Assembly: GCF_008634025.1 (NCBI RefSeq)
Contig: NZ_PDCM01000001.1
Span: 1,857,501 to 1,921,500 of the forward strand
Direction: 5' to 3'
From: Streptomyces albofaciens JCM 4342
GTDB lineage: Bacteria; Actinomycetota; Actinomycetes; Streptomycetales; Streptomycetaceae
DNA: 64,000 bases
Shown in pieces: positions 1 to 9,159 of the stretch. Within the stretch, counting starts at the first letter, position 1, and each line of letters begins with the position of its first letter. The translations under genes and the position numbers were made by a program. The notes under the pieces are model-generated. The model was not told the origin of the DNA. It saw only the letters and a list, made by a program, of their open reading frames with translations, and ran no database searches.

Positions 1-1293
<1,293 letters not shown>

Positions 1294-1369
1294 CAGTTGC
1301 TCGCGTCCACTGTGTTTGTTCTGAAGTAACGAACTCGCCTGTGCTGGCTGGAGTTGTTATCTTCATAGT

Positions 1370-1489
1370 GTTTCGGTGGTCATAGCGTTAGGGAAACGCC
1401 CGGTTACATTCCGAACCCGGAAGCTAAGCCTTTCAGCGCCGATGGTACTGCAGGGGGGACCCTGTGGGAGAGTAGGACGCCGCCGAACA
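1370..1489 (+). rRNA. 5S ribosomal RNA
   Basis: About 120 nt starting GTTTCGGTGGTCATAGCG with the conserved CCGAACCCGGAAGCTAAG loop (1413-1430) and a 3' strand GGACGCCGCCGAAC that pairs with the 5' end. It follows 23S by about 75 nt and precedes a strong hairpin terminator, the usual end of an rrn operon. Exact ends are uncertain by 1-3 nt. Confidence 0.96.
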
Positions 1490-1500
1490 ATTTTTGTGGG

Positions 1501-1530
1501 AAGCCCCGCACCGTATGGTGCGGGGCTTTT
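1501..1530 (+). terminator. rrn operon terminator
   Basis: Perfect 12-bp stem AAGCCCCGCACC / GGTGCGGGGCTT with a 4-nt loop and a short T run, 11 nt after the 5S gene. Confidence 0.93.
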
Positions 1531-1584
1531 CCGCGTTCAGGGTCGGTGTCGGTTCAGGGCCGGTATCGGTTTAGAGTCGGTGCC

Positions 1585-2481
1585 ATGCAGACGACAGGGG
1601 AGTCCGGCGGCGCCACATCGCGCCGCCGCCGGGAACTGCGCGACTTCCTGATGAGCCGCCGGGCCCGGGTCAGCCCGGCCGACGCGGGCCTGCCCGACGG
1701 CGGCCGGCGCCGCACACCGGGACTGCGCCGCGAGGAGGTCGCGGTGCTCGCCGGGGTCGGCGCGTCCTGGTACCAATGGCTGGAACAGGGGCGGGACATC
1801 ACCGTCTCGCCGCAAGTGCTGGACTCCGTGGCGCGGGTGCTCCGGCTGAGCGACACCGAGCGGCGGCACCTGTACGTACTGGCGGGGCTCAATCCACCGC
1901 TGCGGCAGGACCCGGACCCCGCGGTGTCGGAGATGAGCGAGGGGTTGCAACGGCTGATCGACGCGTGGATGCCGTTCCCGGCCCACATCCTGGACCCGTA
2001 CTGGAACTGCGTCGCCTACAACGAGGCGGCCCGGCTGGTCCTCAACTACGGCCAGGAAGGCTCCCGTTCCAACTGCCTGATCTCCTACTTCACCGATCCG
2101 GTCTACCGGGCCCGCGCCGCCAGCTGGGAGCGGAACGCGCCGACGATCGTGGCGCAGTACCGGGCGGCGTGGTCGGAGCGGCCCGGTGACGAGGGGTACG
2201 AGGAGGTCGTGGGGGAGGTGTCCGCGGCCAGCGCGGAGTTCGCGGAGCTGTGGGCGCGCGGGGACGTGCAGGACGGCGGGCAGGTCCACAAGGAACTGGA
2301 GCACCCGCTCGTCGGCACGCTGCTGTTCGAGTCCACCCAGCTGCGGGTGCCGGCCCGCCCGGACCTGACCATCGTGCTGCACAACCCGCGCCGGACGGCG
2401 GAGGCGGACACGGCGGCGAAGCTGGAGTGGCTCACCTCGCCGGAAGGCCGCCGGGGCCGCATGTATTCGGTGGCGGGCTGA
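1585..2481 (+). CDS. XRE-family regulator, MmyB-like
   Basis: A 298-aa protein with an N-terminal Cro/C1 helix-turn-helix (RRRTPGLRREEVAVLAGVGASWYQWLEQGR) at about residues 35-65, followed by the MmyB-like sensing domain (motifs PAHILDPYWNCVAYNEAARL, HPLVGTLLFES and a C-terminal SPEGRR). Family members are streptomycete DNA-binding regulators, several of which bind fatty-acid-like ligands; the ligand here is unknown. An in-frame GTG exists at 1546, but ATG 1585 is preferred: it lacks a Shine-Dalgarno and has TAGAGT (1572-1577) exactly 7 nt upstream, which fits a leaderless mRNA. No target is adjacent on the opposite strand, so the regulon cannot be inferred from context. Confidence 0.88.
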   Translation: MQTTGESGGATSRRRRELRDFLMSRRARVSPADAGLPDGGRRRTPGLRREEVAVLAGVGASWYQWLEQGRDITVSPQVLDSVARVLRLSDTERRHLYVLAGLNPPLRQDPDPAVSEMSEGLQRLIDAWMPFPAHILDPYWNCVAYNEAARLVLNYGQEGSRSNCLISYFTDPVYRARAASWERNAPTIVAQYRAAWSERPGDEGYEEVVGEVSAASAEFAELWARGDVQDGGQVHKELEHPLVGTLLFESTQLRVPARPDLTIVLHNPRRTAEADTAAKLEWLTSPEGRRGRMYSVAG

Positions 2482-2576
2482 CGGCCGGCCCGGGGGCGTA
2501 TGTTCCGCGGGCAGCCTCCAGAACCGTACGGCCCCCCTCGTCCCCGGCGGCCCCCTCGCCGCATATGCTCGCCCGT

Positions 2577-2930
2577 ATGAGCGAAGCCGCACCGCTGGAC
2601 CCGGAAGACCGCAAGATCATTACGCTGGCCCGTTCCGCGCGGGCCCGCAACGGCGTGCCGGAAGGCGCCGCCGTCCGCGACGAGACCGGGCGCACGTATG
2701 TCGCCGGTACCGTCACCCTGGAGTCGTTGCAGCTCAGCGCGTTGCGTACGGCGGTCGCCATGGCCGTCGCGAGCGGTGCGCAGTCGCTGGAGGCCGCCGC
2801 CGTGGTCACCGAGGCGGAGGCGGCCGCGGCCGAGGACCTCGCGGCCGTACGGGACCTGGGCGGCGCCGGAACGCCGGTGCTGGTCGCCGGTCCGGACGGC
2901 ACGCTGCGGGCCACGGTCGAGGCGGGCTGA
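2577..2930 (+). CDS. cytidine deaminase-fold protein lacking zinc ligands
   Basis: A 117-aa protein resembling the deaminase-like gene that I recall being annotated as cytidine deaminase upstream of era in streptomycetes (RKIITLARSARARNGVPEGA, then LSALRTAVAMAVASGA where an active enzyme has its C/H-A-E helix). The whole protein contains no cysteine and no histidine, so the zinc site of real deaminases (C/H-A-E plus PCxxC) is absent and catalysis by that mechanism is excluded. Start ATG 2577 has TATGCT (2564-2569) 7 nt upstream and no Shine-Dalgarno: probable leaderless mRNA. In its likely ancestral position it would sit just upstream of era, which is now 7.5 kb away. Confidence 0.85.
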   Translation: MSEAAPLDPEDRKIITLARSARARNGVPEGAAVRDETGRTYVAGTVTLESLQLSALRTAVAMAVASGAQSLEAAAVVTEAEAAAAEDLAAVRDLGGAGTPVLVAGPDGTLRATVEAG

Positions 2931-2949
2931 CCGGCCGCGGCGCCTCCCG

Positions 2950-4524
2950 TCACCCGGAGCGGTCCGCACCCCCGACCGCACCCTTGTCCCCCACCAGCCC
3001 CAGCAACGCCCGCTTGTCCGGCTTGCCGCTCCCCGCGACCGGCACCTCCTCGATGACGGTGATCGTGGCGGGCACGCTCGCGGCGCCCAGCTCCGCGGCG
3101 ACGTGCGCGCGGAGCGCCGCCGGGTCGGGGTGTCGTTCCGCCGTCGGTACGACGAACGCGTGGGCGGCCTCGCCGGTCCGCTCGTCCGGCGCGCCCACGA
3201 CGTACGCCTGGTCCACATCCGGGTGCCGGGCCAGTGCCTGCTCGATGGCGCCCGCGTAGTGCAGCACGGCGTTGATGATGATCACCTCGCGGGTGCGCCC
3301 GGTGAGCCGCAGGAAGCCGTGCTCGTCGAGGCGGCCGAGGTCGCGGGTGCGCACCCAGCCGTCCCGCAGTACGGCGCGGGTCTCCGCCTCGTCCCGCCAG
3401 TAGCCGGCCAGCGCCCCGGCGGTACGGACCCAGATCTCCCCGGCCGTGCCGTCGGCCGGCGGCGGGCCGCCGTCCGGGTCCCGTACGTCGATCTCCACCC
3501 CGTCCAGGGGCCGCCCCACCGAGCCGTACACCGACCGGGGCCCGTGGGCGAGGTCGTCGGGGGTGAGCAGGGTCAGCATGCCGGTCTCGGTCTGCCCGTA
3601 CCCCTGGTGCACGACCGGGCCGAGCCGGTCGGCGGCCTCGGCGAGCCGGTGCGGCGCCAGGGGTGATCCGGCCACGAGGAGGGCGCGCAGGCTGCTGGTG
3701 TCCACGGGCTCGGTCCGCAGGGTGTCGAGGATGTGATGGAGCCGGGGGACGGTCAGCAGGCAGGCGGTGACGCGGTGCCGCGCGAAGACCTCGGGGAAGG
3801 ACGGCGGCGGGTCGGGGATGACGGCGGTGCCGCCGCCGAGCAGGCACAGCCCCAGATGCTCGAAGATCACCGCGCTGGTGAGGGTGCCGAAGAGCAGGAA
3901 GCGCGCGTAGGCCGCGGCGAGGGCGGAGGTCCGCGCGGTCCAGCGGGCGGGCTGCCACGACCAGCTCGTGCTCAGGCTGCGGTAGGTGTGCGCGCACCGT
4001 TTGGGCTGCCCGGTGCTGCCGCTGGTCAGGGTGATCAGGGCGATGTCGTCCGGGCGGCCGCGGGGTACGAGGTCGTCCGGTGCGGCGGCTGCCGCCGTGC
4101 TCAACAGGTCTTTTTCCAGGCGGAGTCGGGCGAGGCCACCGGCCGCGGTGAGGAGTTCCGGGGTGCCCGACGGCTCGTCGTGCACCAGGATGTCGATGCC
4201 GTCGGCGAGGATCTGTGCGAGGTGCCGCGGCGGCAGCCCGGGGCGCAGGCCGGTCAGCCGGGCGCCCAGCAGAAGTACCGCCAGGTGCAGGGCGAACGCC
4301 TCGGGGGTGACGCCGGCGGCCACCGCGACGGACGACCCCGGGCCGACGCCCGCGGCGCGCAGTCCGCGTACGCAACGGGCGGCCCGGTCCAGGACCTCAC
4401 GGCGGGGGACGGCGCGTCCCCGGTGTTCGAAGGCCGCCGTGTCCGGCTGCCGGCGGAAGGCGTCGACGAGGGCCTGCGGGAAGACGTGGCCGCGGGGCAA
4501 AGGGCTTTCGGCTGGCTGATTCAT
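2950..4524 (-). CDS. AMP-forming acyl-CoA synthetase / adenylation enzyme
   Basis: A 524-aa ANL-superfamily enzyme. Motifs: P-loop LTSGSTGQPK (about 166-175), GYGQTE (308-313), GEIWVRTAGALAGYW, DGWVRTRDLGRLDEHGFL with the ATP-binding Asp, GRTREVI, and the catalytic C-terminal lysine in GSGKPDKRAL. It should activate a carboxylic acid as acyl-AMP and pass it to CoA or a carrier protein; no carrier domain is fused and none is encoded nearby. The ATG at 4524 is preferred over upstream in-frame starts because AGGAG lies about 13 nt before it. It is transcribed divergently from the FAD oxidoreductase gene, with which it shares a 290-bp control region. Substrate unknown. Confidence 0.85.
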   Translation of the reverse strand: MNQPAESPLPRGHVFPQALVDAFRRQPDTAAFEHRGRAVPRREVLDRAARCVRGLRAAGVGPGSSVAVAAGVTPEAFALHLAVLLLGARLTGLRPGLPPRHLAQILADGIDILVHDEPSGTPELLTAAGGLARLRLEKDLLSTAAAAAPDDLVPRGRPDDIALITLTSGSTGQPKRCAHTYRSLSTSWSWQPARWTARTSALAAAYARFLLFGTLTSAVIFEHLGLCLLGGGTAVIPDPPPSFPEVFARHRVTACLLTVPRLHHILDTLRTEPVDTSSLRALLVAGSPLAPHRLAEAADRLGPVVHQGYGQTETGMLTLLTPDDLAHGPRSVYGSVGRPLDGVEIDVRDPDGGPPPADGTAGEIWVRTAGALAGYWRDEAETRAVLRDGWVRTRDLGRLDEHGFLRLTGRTREVIIINAVLHYAGAIEQALARHPDVDQAYVVGAPDERTGEAAHAFVVPTAERHPDPAALRAHVAAELGAASVPATITVIEEVPVAGSGKPDKRALLGLVGDKGAVGGADRSG

Positions 4525-4814
4525 TTCGCTGCATCCGCTCCTGGAGGTGAACGGCTGAAATGCGTCCCGGGACCGGCGGGGCGAGCGGGGCGTGGTGTAC
4601 GGGCAGGGCAATGCGGGGATCCGCCGGGGCGCGACAGAAGAGCGTTCCGGGTAAAAGTCCCGGACCTTGTGACACTGGCTTCCGTAGCGTACTCGCAAAC
4701 CTCGGAATGAGTGTGACGCACATCACTTAATCGCGCACTAGTGCCGTGCTTTAACACTCAAGTAATGTCGGTTTCCGCTCCATCTCCATCCTTCGCAGGT
4801 GACAGGAGAATTGC
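4525..4814. promoter_or_regulatory. divergent control region with CRP-like site
   Basis: Intergenic region between the divergent ligase and FAD oxidoreductase genes. It is clearly more AT-rich than the flanking genes between 4670 and 4790. At 4712-4727 it holds TGTGA-N6-TCACT, a near-perfect match to the TGTGA-N6-TCACA half-site layout of CRP-family regulators. I could not assign a convincing -35/-10 pair. Confidence 0.5.
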
Positions 4815-6506
4815 GTGAGCCACGAAGAAGCGACGGACTATCTGGTGGTCGGTGCGGGCCCCGCCGGATTACAGGCCGGATATTTTCTGCAACAGGCCGG
4901 ACGCAGTTATCTCATCGTGGAGGCCGGCGCGGCCCCCGGCACGTTCTTCACCCGATTTCCCCGGCACCGTACGCTCATCTCCATCAACAAGGTGCACACC
5001 GGGTGGGACGACCCCGAGCTGAACATGCGCACCGACTGGAACTCCCTGCTCTCCGACGAGCACACCCCGCTGTTCACCGCCCGCACCCCGCGCTATTTCC
5101 CCGCCGCCGACGAGATGGTCGGCTATCTCGCCGACTTCGCCGCCACCCACCGGCTCCGCGTCCGCTACGACACCCGTGTCACCGAGATCTCCCGGCCGGC
5201 CGACGGGGCGGCCGGTGAGCCTGCCGACGATCCGGAAGGCGGCCCGGAAGGCGGCCCGGAAGGCAGCTCGGCCGGCGGCCCGTCCGGACCCGGCGACTTC
5301 CTGGTCCGCGCCGCGGACGGCACCGTGTTCCGCGCCCGGCGGCTCATCGTGGCGACCGGTGTGACCCGCCCGTACGTGCCCGCCATCGAAGGCGTCGAGA
5401 CGGTCGAGCGCTACGACGAGGTGGACGTGGACCCGGCCGCCTTCACCGGGCAGCGAGTGCTGATCATCGGGCGCGGCAACTCCGCGTTCGAAACCGCGGA
5501 CAACCTCATCGAGACCGCCGCCGTCATCCACGTCGCCGGCCCCGGCTCACTGAAGCTCGCCTGGCAGACCCATTTCGTCGGACACCTGCGGGCCGTCAAC
5601 AACAACTTCCTCGACACCTATCAGCTGAAATTGCAGAACGCGGTACTGGACGGCGACATCCGGCGTATCCGGCTGCAACCGGACGGCAGCTACCGGGTCT
5701 CCGTCTCCTTTTCCCGGGTCCAGGAAGTCGTCAAGGACATCGTGTACGACCGGGTCATCCTCGCCACCGGGTTCCGCTTCGACCCGTCGATATTCGCTCC
5801 GGAATGCCGCCCCGAACTGGCCGTCAACGACAGGTTCCCGGCGCAGACCGACGCCTGGGAATCCACGAACGTACCCGGACTGCACTTCGCCGGCACCATC
5901 ACCCAGGTACGCGATTTCAAGAAATCCACCAGTGGTTTCATCCACGGCTTCCGGTACGGCGTACGGGCCCTGCACCGCATCCTCGAAGCCCGCCACCACG
6001 GCCGCCCCTGGCCCGCCCGCACCCTGCCCGCCACCGCCGGGGCGGTCACCGACGCCGCGATCGCCCGCGTCAACCGCAGCTCGGCGCTCTTCCAGATGTT
6101 CGGCTTCCTCGCCGACGTGGTGCTCGTCGGCCGGGACGGCACGGCCCGCTACTGCGAAGAGGTCCCGGTCGACCATCTGCACACCGCCGTCGCGGACGGC
6201 GGCTTCGGCGACATCGGCCAGTACTTCACCGTCACCCTCGAATACGGCGAGGGCCACGACAAGGTGAACCCGTTCGACATCACCGCGGGCCGCAACTCCC
6301 AGCAGGACACCACCGGCCTGGACGGCCGCTATCTGCACCCGGTGGTCCGCGCCTTCGACGGCGCGGCCCCCGGCAAGGCGACCGCCGAACACCACATCAC
6401 CGAGAACCTCGAAAACGAGTGGGACAGCGAGGAGGTCCACCGCGCACCCCTGCGGAGCTTCCTGCGCGCCCGGCTCACCGCCCCGGCCGCGGCGGCCCGG
6501 CCGTGA
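4815..6506 (+). CDS. FAD-dependent NAD(P)-binding oxidoreductase (FMO-like)
   Basis: A 563-aa flavoprotein with two Rossmann motifs: VVGAGPAGLQAG near residues 11-22 (FAD) and IIGRGNSAFETA near 218-229 (NAD(P)H), plus the ILATGFRFD strand typical of flavin monooxygenases. A long C-terminal region follows, as in FOXRED2-like proteins. Residues about 133-160 are a low-complexity insert of repeated EGGP. GTG 4815 is preceded by AGGAG at about 4804. Codon 19 (4869-4871) is TTA, the rare leucine codon read by the bldA tRNA, common in developmentally controlled secondary-metabolism genes. The stop overlaps the next start (GTGA), so the three oxidoreductase genes are probably one coupled operon. Substrate unknown. 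Confidence 0.85.
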   Translation: MSHEEATDYLVVGAGPAGLQAGYFLQQAGRSYLIVEAGAAPGTFFTRFPRHRTLISINKVHTGWDDPELNMRTDWNSLLSDEHTPLFTARTPRYFPAADEMVGYLADFAATHRLRVRYDTRVTEISRPADGAAGEPADDPEGGPEGGPEGSSAGGPSGPGDFLVRAADGTVFRARRLIVATGVTRPYVPAIEGVETVERYDEVDVDPAAFTGQRVLIIGRGNSAFETADNLIETAAVIHVAGPGSLKLAWQTHFVGHLRAVNNNFLDTYQLKLQNAVLDGDIRRIRLQPDGSYRVSVSFSRVQEVVKDIVYDRVILATGFRFDPSIFAPECRPELAVNDRFPAQTDAWESTNVPGLHFAGTITQVRDFKKSTSGFIHGFRYGVRALHRILEARHHGRPWPARTLPATAGAVTDAAIARVNRSSALFQMFGFLADVVLVGRDGTARYCEEVPVDHLHTAVADGGFGDIGQYFTVTLEYGEGHDKVNPFDITAGRNSQQDTTGLDGRYLHPVVRAFDGAAPGKATAEHHITENLENEWDSEEVHRAPLRSFLRARLTAPAAAARP

Positions 6507-7603
6507 TCCCCACCCTCGCCGACCTGCACGAACAGGCGCGGGAACGGCTGGACCCCCGGGTGTACGACTACTTCGCCGGCGGCGCCGGAGGGGAGACGGC
6601 CCTGCGCGAGAACGAGGCGGCGTTCCGCGGGCTCGCCCTGCTGCCGCGCGTCCTGCGCGGGGCCGCCACCCGCGACCTGTCCGTGACGCTGTGCGGCGAC
6701 CGCCTGTCCCTGCCCGTCCTCGTCTCGCCCACCGCCTTCCACCGCCTCGCCCACCCGGAGGGCGAACTCGCCACCGCCCGCGCGACGGCGGCGGCCGGCA
6801 CGGTTCTGGTCACCGGCATGGCGGCGACCGTGCCGGTGGCCGAGGTCACCGCCGCCGCCCGCGCGGTACGGGACGACGCGCCCGTGTGGTTCCAGCTCTA
6901 CCTGCAACCCGAACCGGAGGTCACGCTCGCGCTGGTGCGCCGGGCGGAGCGGGCCGGGTGCTCGGCGCTGGTCGTCACCGTCGACTCGCCGGTGTTCGGC
7001 CGCCGAGAGCGGGACGCCCGGCACGGCTTCGACGACCTGCCCGACGGCCTGGCCGCCGAGAACATGCGCGGCCTGCCCGGCGCCCCGGACGGCCGCCCCC
7101 GCGACATCGCCATGTCGCCGGGGCTCTCCTGGGACGACCTGCGCCGGCTGCGGTCACAGACCCGGCTGCCGGTGCTGCTCAAGGGCGTCCTGCACCCCTC
7201 GGACGCCCGCATCGCCGTCGCCGAGGGCGTGGACGGCCTGCTGGTCTCCAACCACGGCGGCCGCCAGCTCGACGCGGCACCGGCGAGCATCGAGGCGCTG
7301 CCCGCCGTCGCCGCGGCCGTCGCGGGCCGGGTGCCGGTGCTGCTGGACGGCGGCGTACGGCGGGGCTCCGACGCCGCCGTGGCCCTCGCCCTGGGCGCGT
7401 CGGCCGTCGGCGTCGGGCGCCCGGTGCTGTGGGGGCTGGCGGCGGACGGCGAGAAGGGCGTCCGGCACGTCCTGGAACTGCTGCGCGCCGAGTTCGACCA
7501 CGTACTGGCGCTGTGCGGCGGTGGCAGCCCGGCCGACCTGGGGCCGGACCTCGTGGTCGCCCGGGGGAGCGCGCACACCGTACGGAACGGGGAGGACACA
7601 TGA
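6503..7603 (+). CDS. FMN-dependent 2-hydroxyacid oxidase/dehydrogenase
   Basis: A 366-aa TIM-barrel flavoenzyme of the glycolate oxidase / lactate monooxygenase / mandelate dehydrogenase family, of normal length. Visible motifs: FQLYLQPE, VVTVDSP, catalytic SNHGGRQLD (catalytic His, substrate-binding Arg) and the FMN-phosphate site LLDGGVRRGSDAAVALALGA. It should oxidise an L-2-hydroxy acid to the 2-oxo acid. In natural-product pathways such enzymes (for example hydroxymandelate oxidases) make keto-acid precursors. GTG 6503 overlaps the previous stop and the 3' end overlaps the P450 start, giving tight translational coupling on both sides. Confidence 0.88.
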   Translation: MIPTLADLHEQARERLDPRVYDYFAGGAGGETALRENEAAFRGLALLPRVLRGAATRDLSVTLCGDRLSLPVLVSPTAFHRLAHPEGELATARATAAAGTVLVTGMAATVPVAEVTAAARAVRDDAPVWFQLYLQPEPEVTLALVRRAERAGCSALVVTVDSPVFGRRERDARHGFDDLPDGLAAENMRGLPGAPDGRPRDIAMSPGLSWDDLRRLRSQTRLPVLLKGVLHPSDARIAVAEGVDGLLVSNHGGRQLDAAPASIEALPAVAAAVAGRVPVLLDGGVRRGSDAAVALALGASAVGVGRPVLWGLAADGEKGVRHVLELLRAEFDHVLALCGGGSPADLGPDLVVARGSAHTVRNGEDT

Positions 7604-9078
7604 GCCGCCCCCGAACCACCGGACCCTTGCGCACCACCAACCGCCTCCGCACCACCAGCCCCTTCCGCACCGCCAAGCTGCTGGCCGCCGCGGCCGGCGT
7701 CCTGTCCGTCCCCTACTGGCTGCCGCGCTCCGTCGTCGCCGCCCGCGTCGCGCTCTTCGCGCGGATCAACGGCGACGAGGGCATCGCCTTCCCGAGCGCC
7801 GCCGTCCCCGCCGACCGCTTCGAGGAGATCTACTCCCACCCGGCCGCCAACGGCCGCAGCCGGGGCGCCGCCCTCTCGGACCTCTTCTGGTACTGGCTCG
7901 CGCCCGGCCCCGAGGTGCACCAGGAGCACCTGGAGGACGGCCCGCGCTACGACGAGGTCGCCCGTACCACCCTCGCCGTGCTGGCCGGGCCCAGCCGGGA
8001 CCTGTCCGCCGCCGTGGCCCGCCGTACCGCCGCCGTGCTCGACGAACTGGTCACCGGCCGGGCCGAGTTCGTGCGGCTGCGCGACCTGATGATGCCGGTG
8101 TGGGCGGAGTTCTTCCACGGGCTCGTCTTCCGCGAACCGTGTCCGCCGTACGTCCGGCGCCTGATCGTGGACAACGCCGAGGACGTGGTCAACTCCCTGA
8201 AGTGCACCCGGCTCCGCCACCCGGCCCGCCGCGCCCGCCTCACCCGCCACCTGCGGCGGCGCATCACCGCCGGGCAGGTGCCGCCGCACCACCTGCCGGG
8301 CTCGCTCACGCCCGACGAGCAGGCGTACTACCTCCAGGGCACCTTCTTCAACACGGCCGTCGTGCAGATGTCCGAGGCCATGGCCCACCTGCTGCTCGTC
8401 CTCGCCCAGCACCCGGAGGCGCAGCACCGCCTGGCCGCCGCGCCGGACGACGACCGCTACTTCTCCAACGTCCTCAACGAGACGCTGCGGCTCTACCCGC
8501 TCTTCGGCGTCGCCCACCGCATCAGCACGGACGACATCCCGCTCGGCCCGGACACCGCCATTCCCGCCGGCTCCGTACTGTGCTTCAACTATCCCGACTA
8601 CCACGCCACCGGCTACACCGACCCGGACGTCTTCGACCCCGGACGCTGGGACCGTCTGGTGGCCAAGCAGCAGCACCACATCCCATTCGGCGTCGCCGCC
8701 AACCGGCCCTGCCCGGCCTGGCGGCTCGCCCCGCTGGCCATGCACGCCGCGACCCGTGAGGTACTGCGCCGCTTCACCCTCCACTCCACCGTCGCCCACA
8801 CCCGTTCCATCCCGCACCGCGCCCCCTGTCTGCTGGTCCGGCGCGGCCGCCCGCTGCCGCCGCACCGGCTGCTCGCCGCCCGGGCCTTCCTGAGGGTGCG
8901 CGACCGGTGGGAGGACGTGTGGCGCAGCTGCGTCCAGCTCGTCCTCGGTACGTGGATGGTGCTCGACGCCCGCCGCCTGCGCCCGGCCGAGCGCTATTTC
9001 GCCACCCACGACACGCAGGGCGTCCCGCTGCCGGGCACCGCCCCCGCCCCGGCGCGCTGCCCCTACCCGCACCCCTGA
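7600..9078 (+). CDS. cytochrome P450, atypical
   Basis: A 492-aa P450. The ExxR motif is NETLRL (E294, R297). The heme-binding loop is IPFGVAANRPCPAW, with C371 as the thiolate ligand. The I-helix region YLQGTFFNTAVVQ (about 245-257) lacks the usual (A/G)GxDT acid-alcohol pair, which may mean an unusual reaction. Residues 25-55 are hydrophobic, like a membrane anchor, rare in soluble bacterial P450s, and roughly 75 residues extend past the normal C-terminus. ATG 7600 has GGGGAGG just upstream and overlaps the FMN oxidase stop. No ferredoxin or reductase gene is adjacent. Confidence 0.83.
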   Translation: MSRPRTTGPLRTTNRLRTTSPFRTAKLLAAAAGVLSVPYWLPRSVVAARVALFARINGDEGIAFPSAAVPADRFEEIYSHPAANGRSRGAALSDLFWYWLAPGPEVHQEHLEDGPRYDEVARTTLAVLAGPSRDLSAAVARRTAAVLDELVTGRAEFVRLRDLMMPVWAEFFHGLVFREPCPPYVRRLIVDNAEDVVNSLKCTRLRHPARRARLTRHLRRRITAGQVPPHHLPGSLTPDEQAYYLQGTFFNTAVVQMSEAMAHLLLVLAQHPEAQHRLAAAPDDDRYFSNVLNETLRLYPLFGVAHRISTDDIPLGPDTAIPAGSVLCFNYPDYHATGYTDPDVFDPGRWDRLVAKQQHHIPFGVAANRPCPAWRLAPLAMHAATREVLRRFTLHSTVAHTRSIPHRAPCLLVRRGRPLPPHRLLAARAFLRVRDRWEDVWRSCVQLVLGTWMVLDARRLRPAERYFATHDTQGVPLPGTAPAPARCPYPHP

Positions 9079-9159
9079 CCCACGAGCCCGCCGTGTCCGG
9101 GCCCGGCACCCGGGCCCGCCCGTCCCCGTACGTCCCCGCGAGCCGAAGGGCGTTCCGTC

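Noticed and set aside
1376..1651. ORF across 5S rRNA
   Set aside because: It reads through a structural RNA gene and its terminator.
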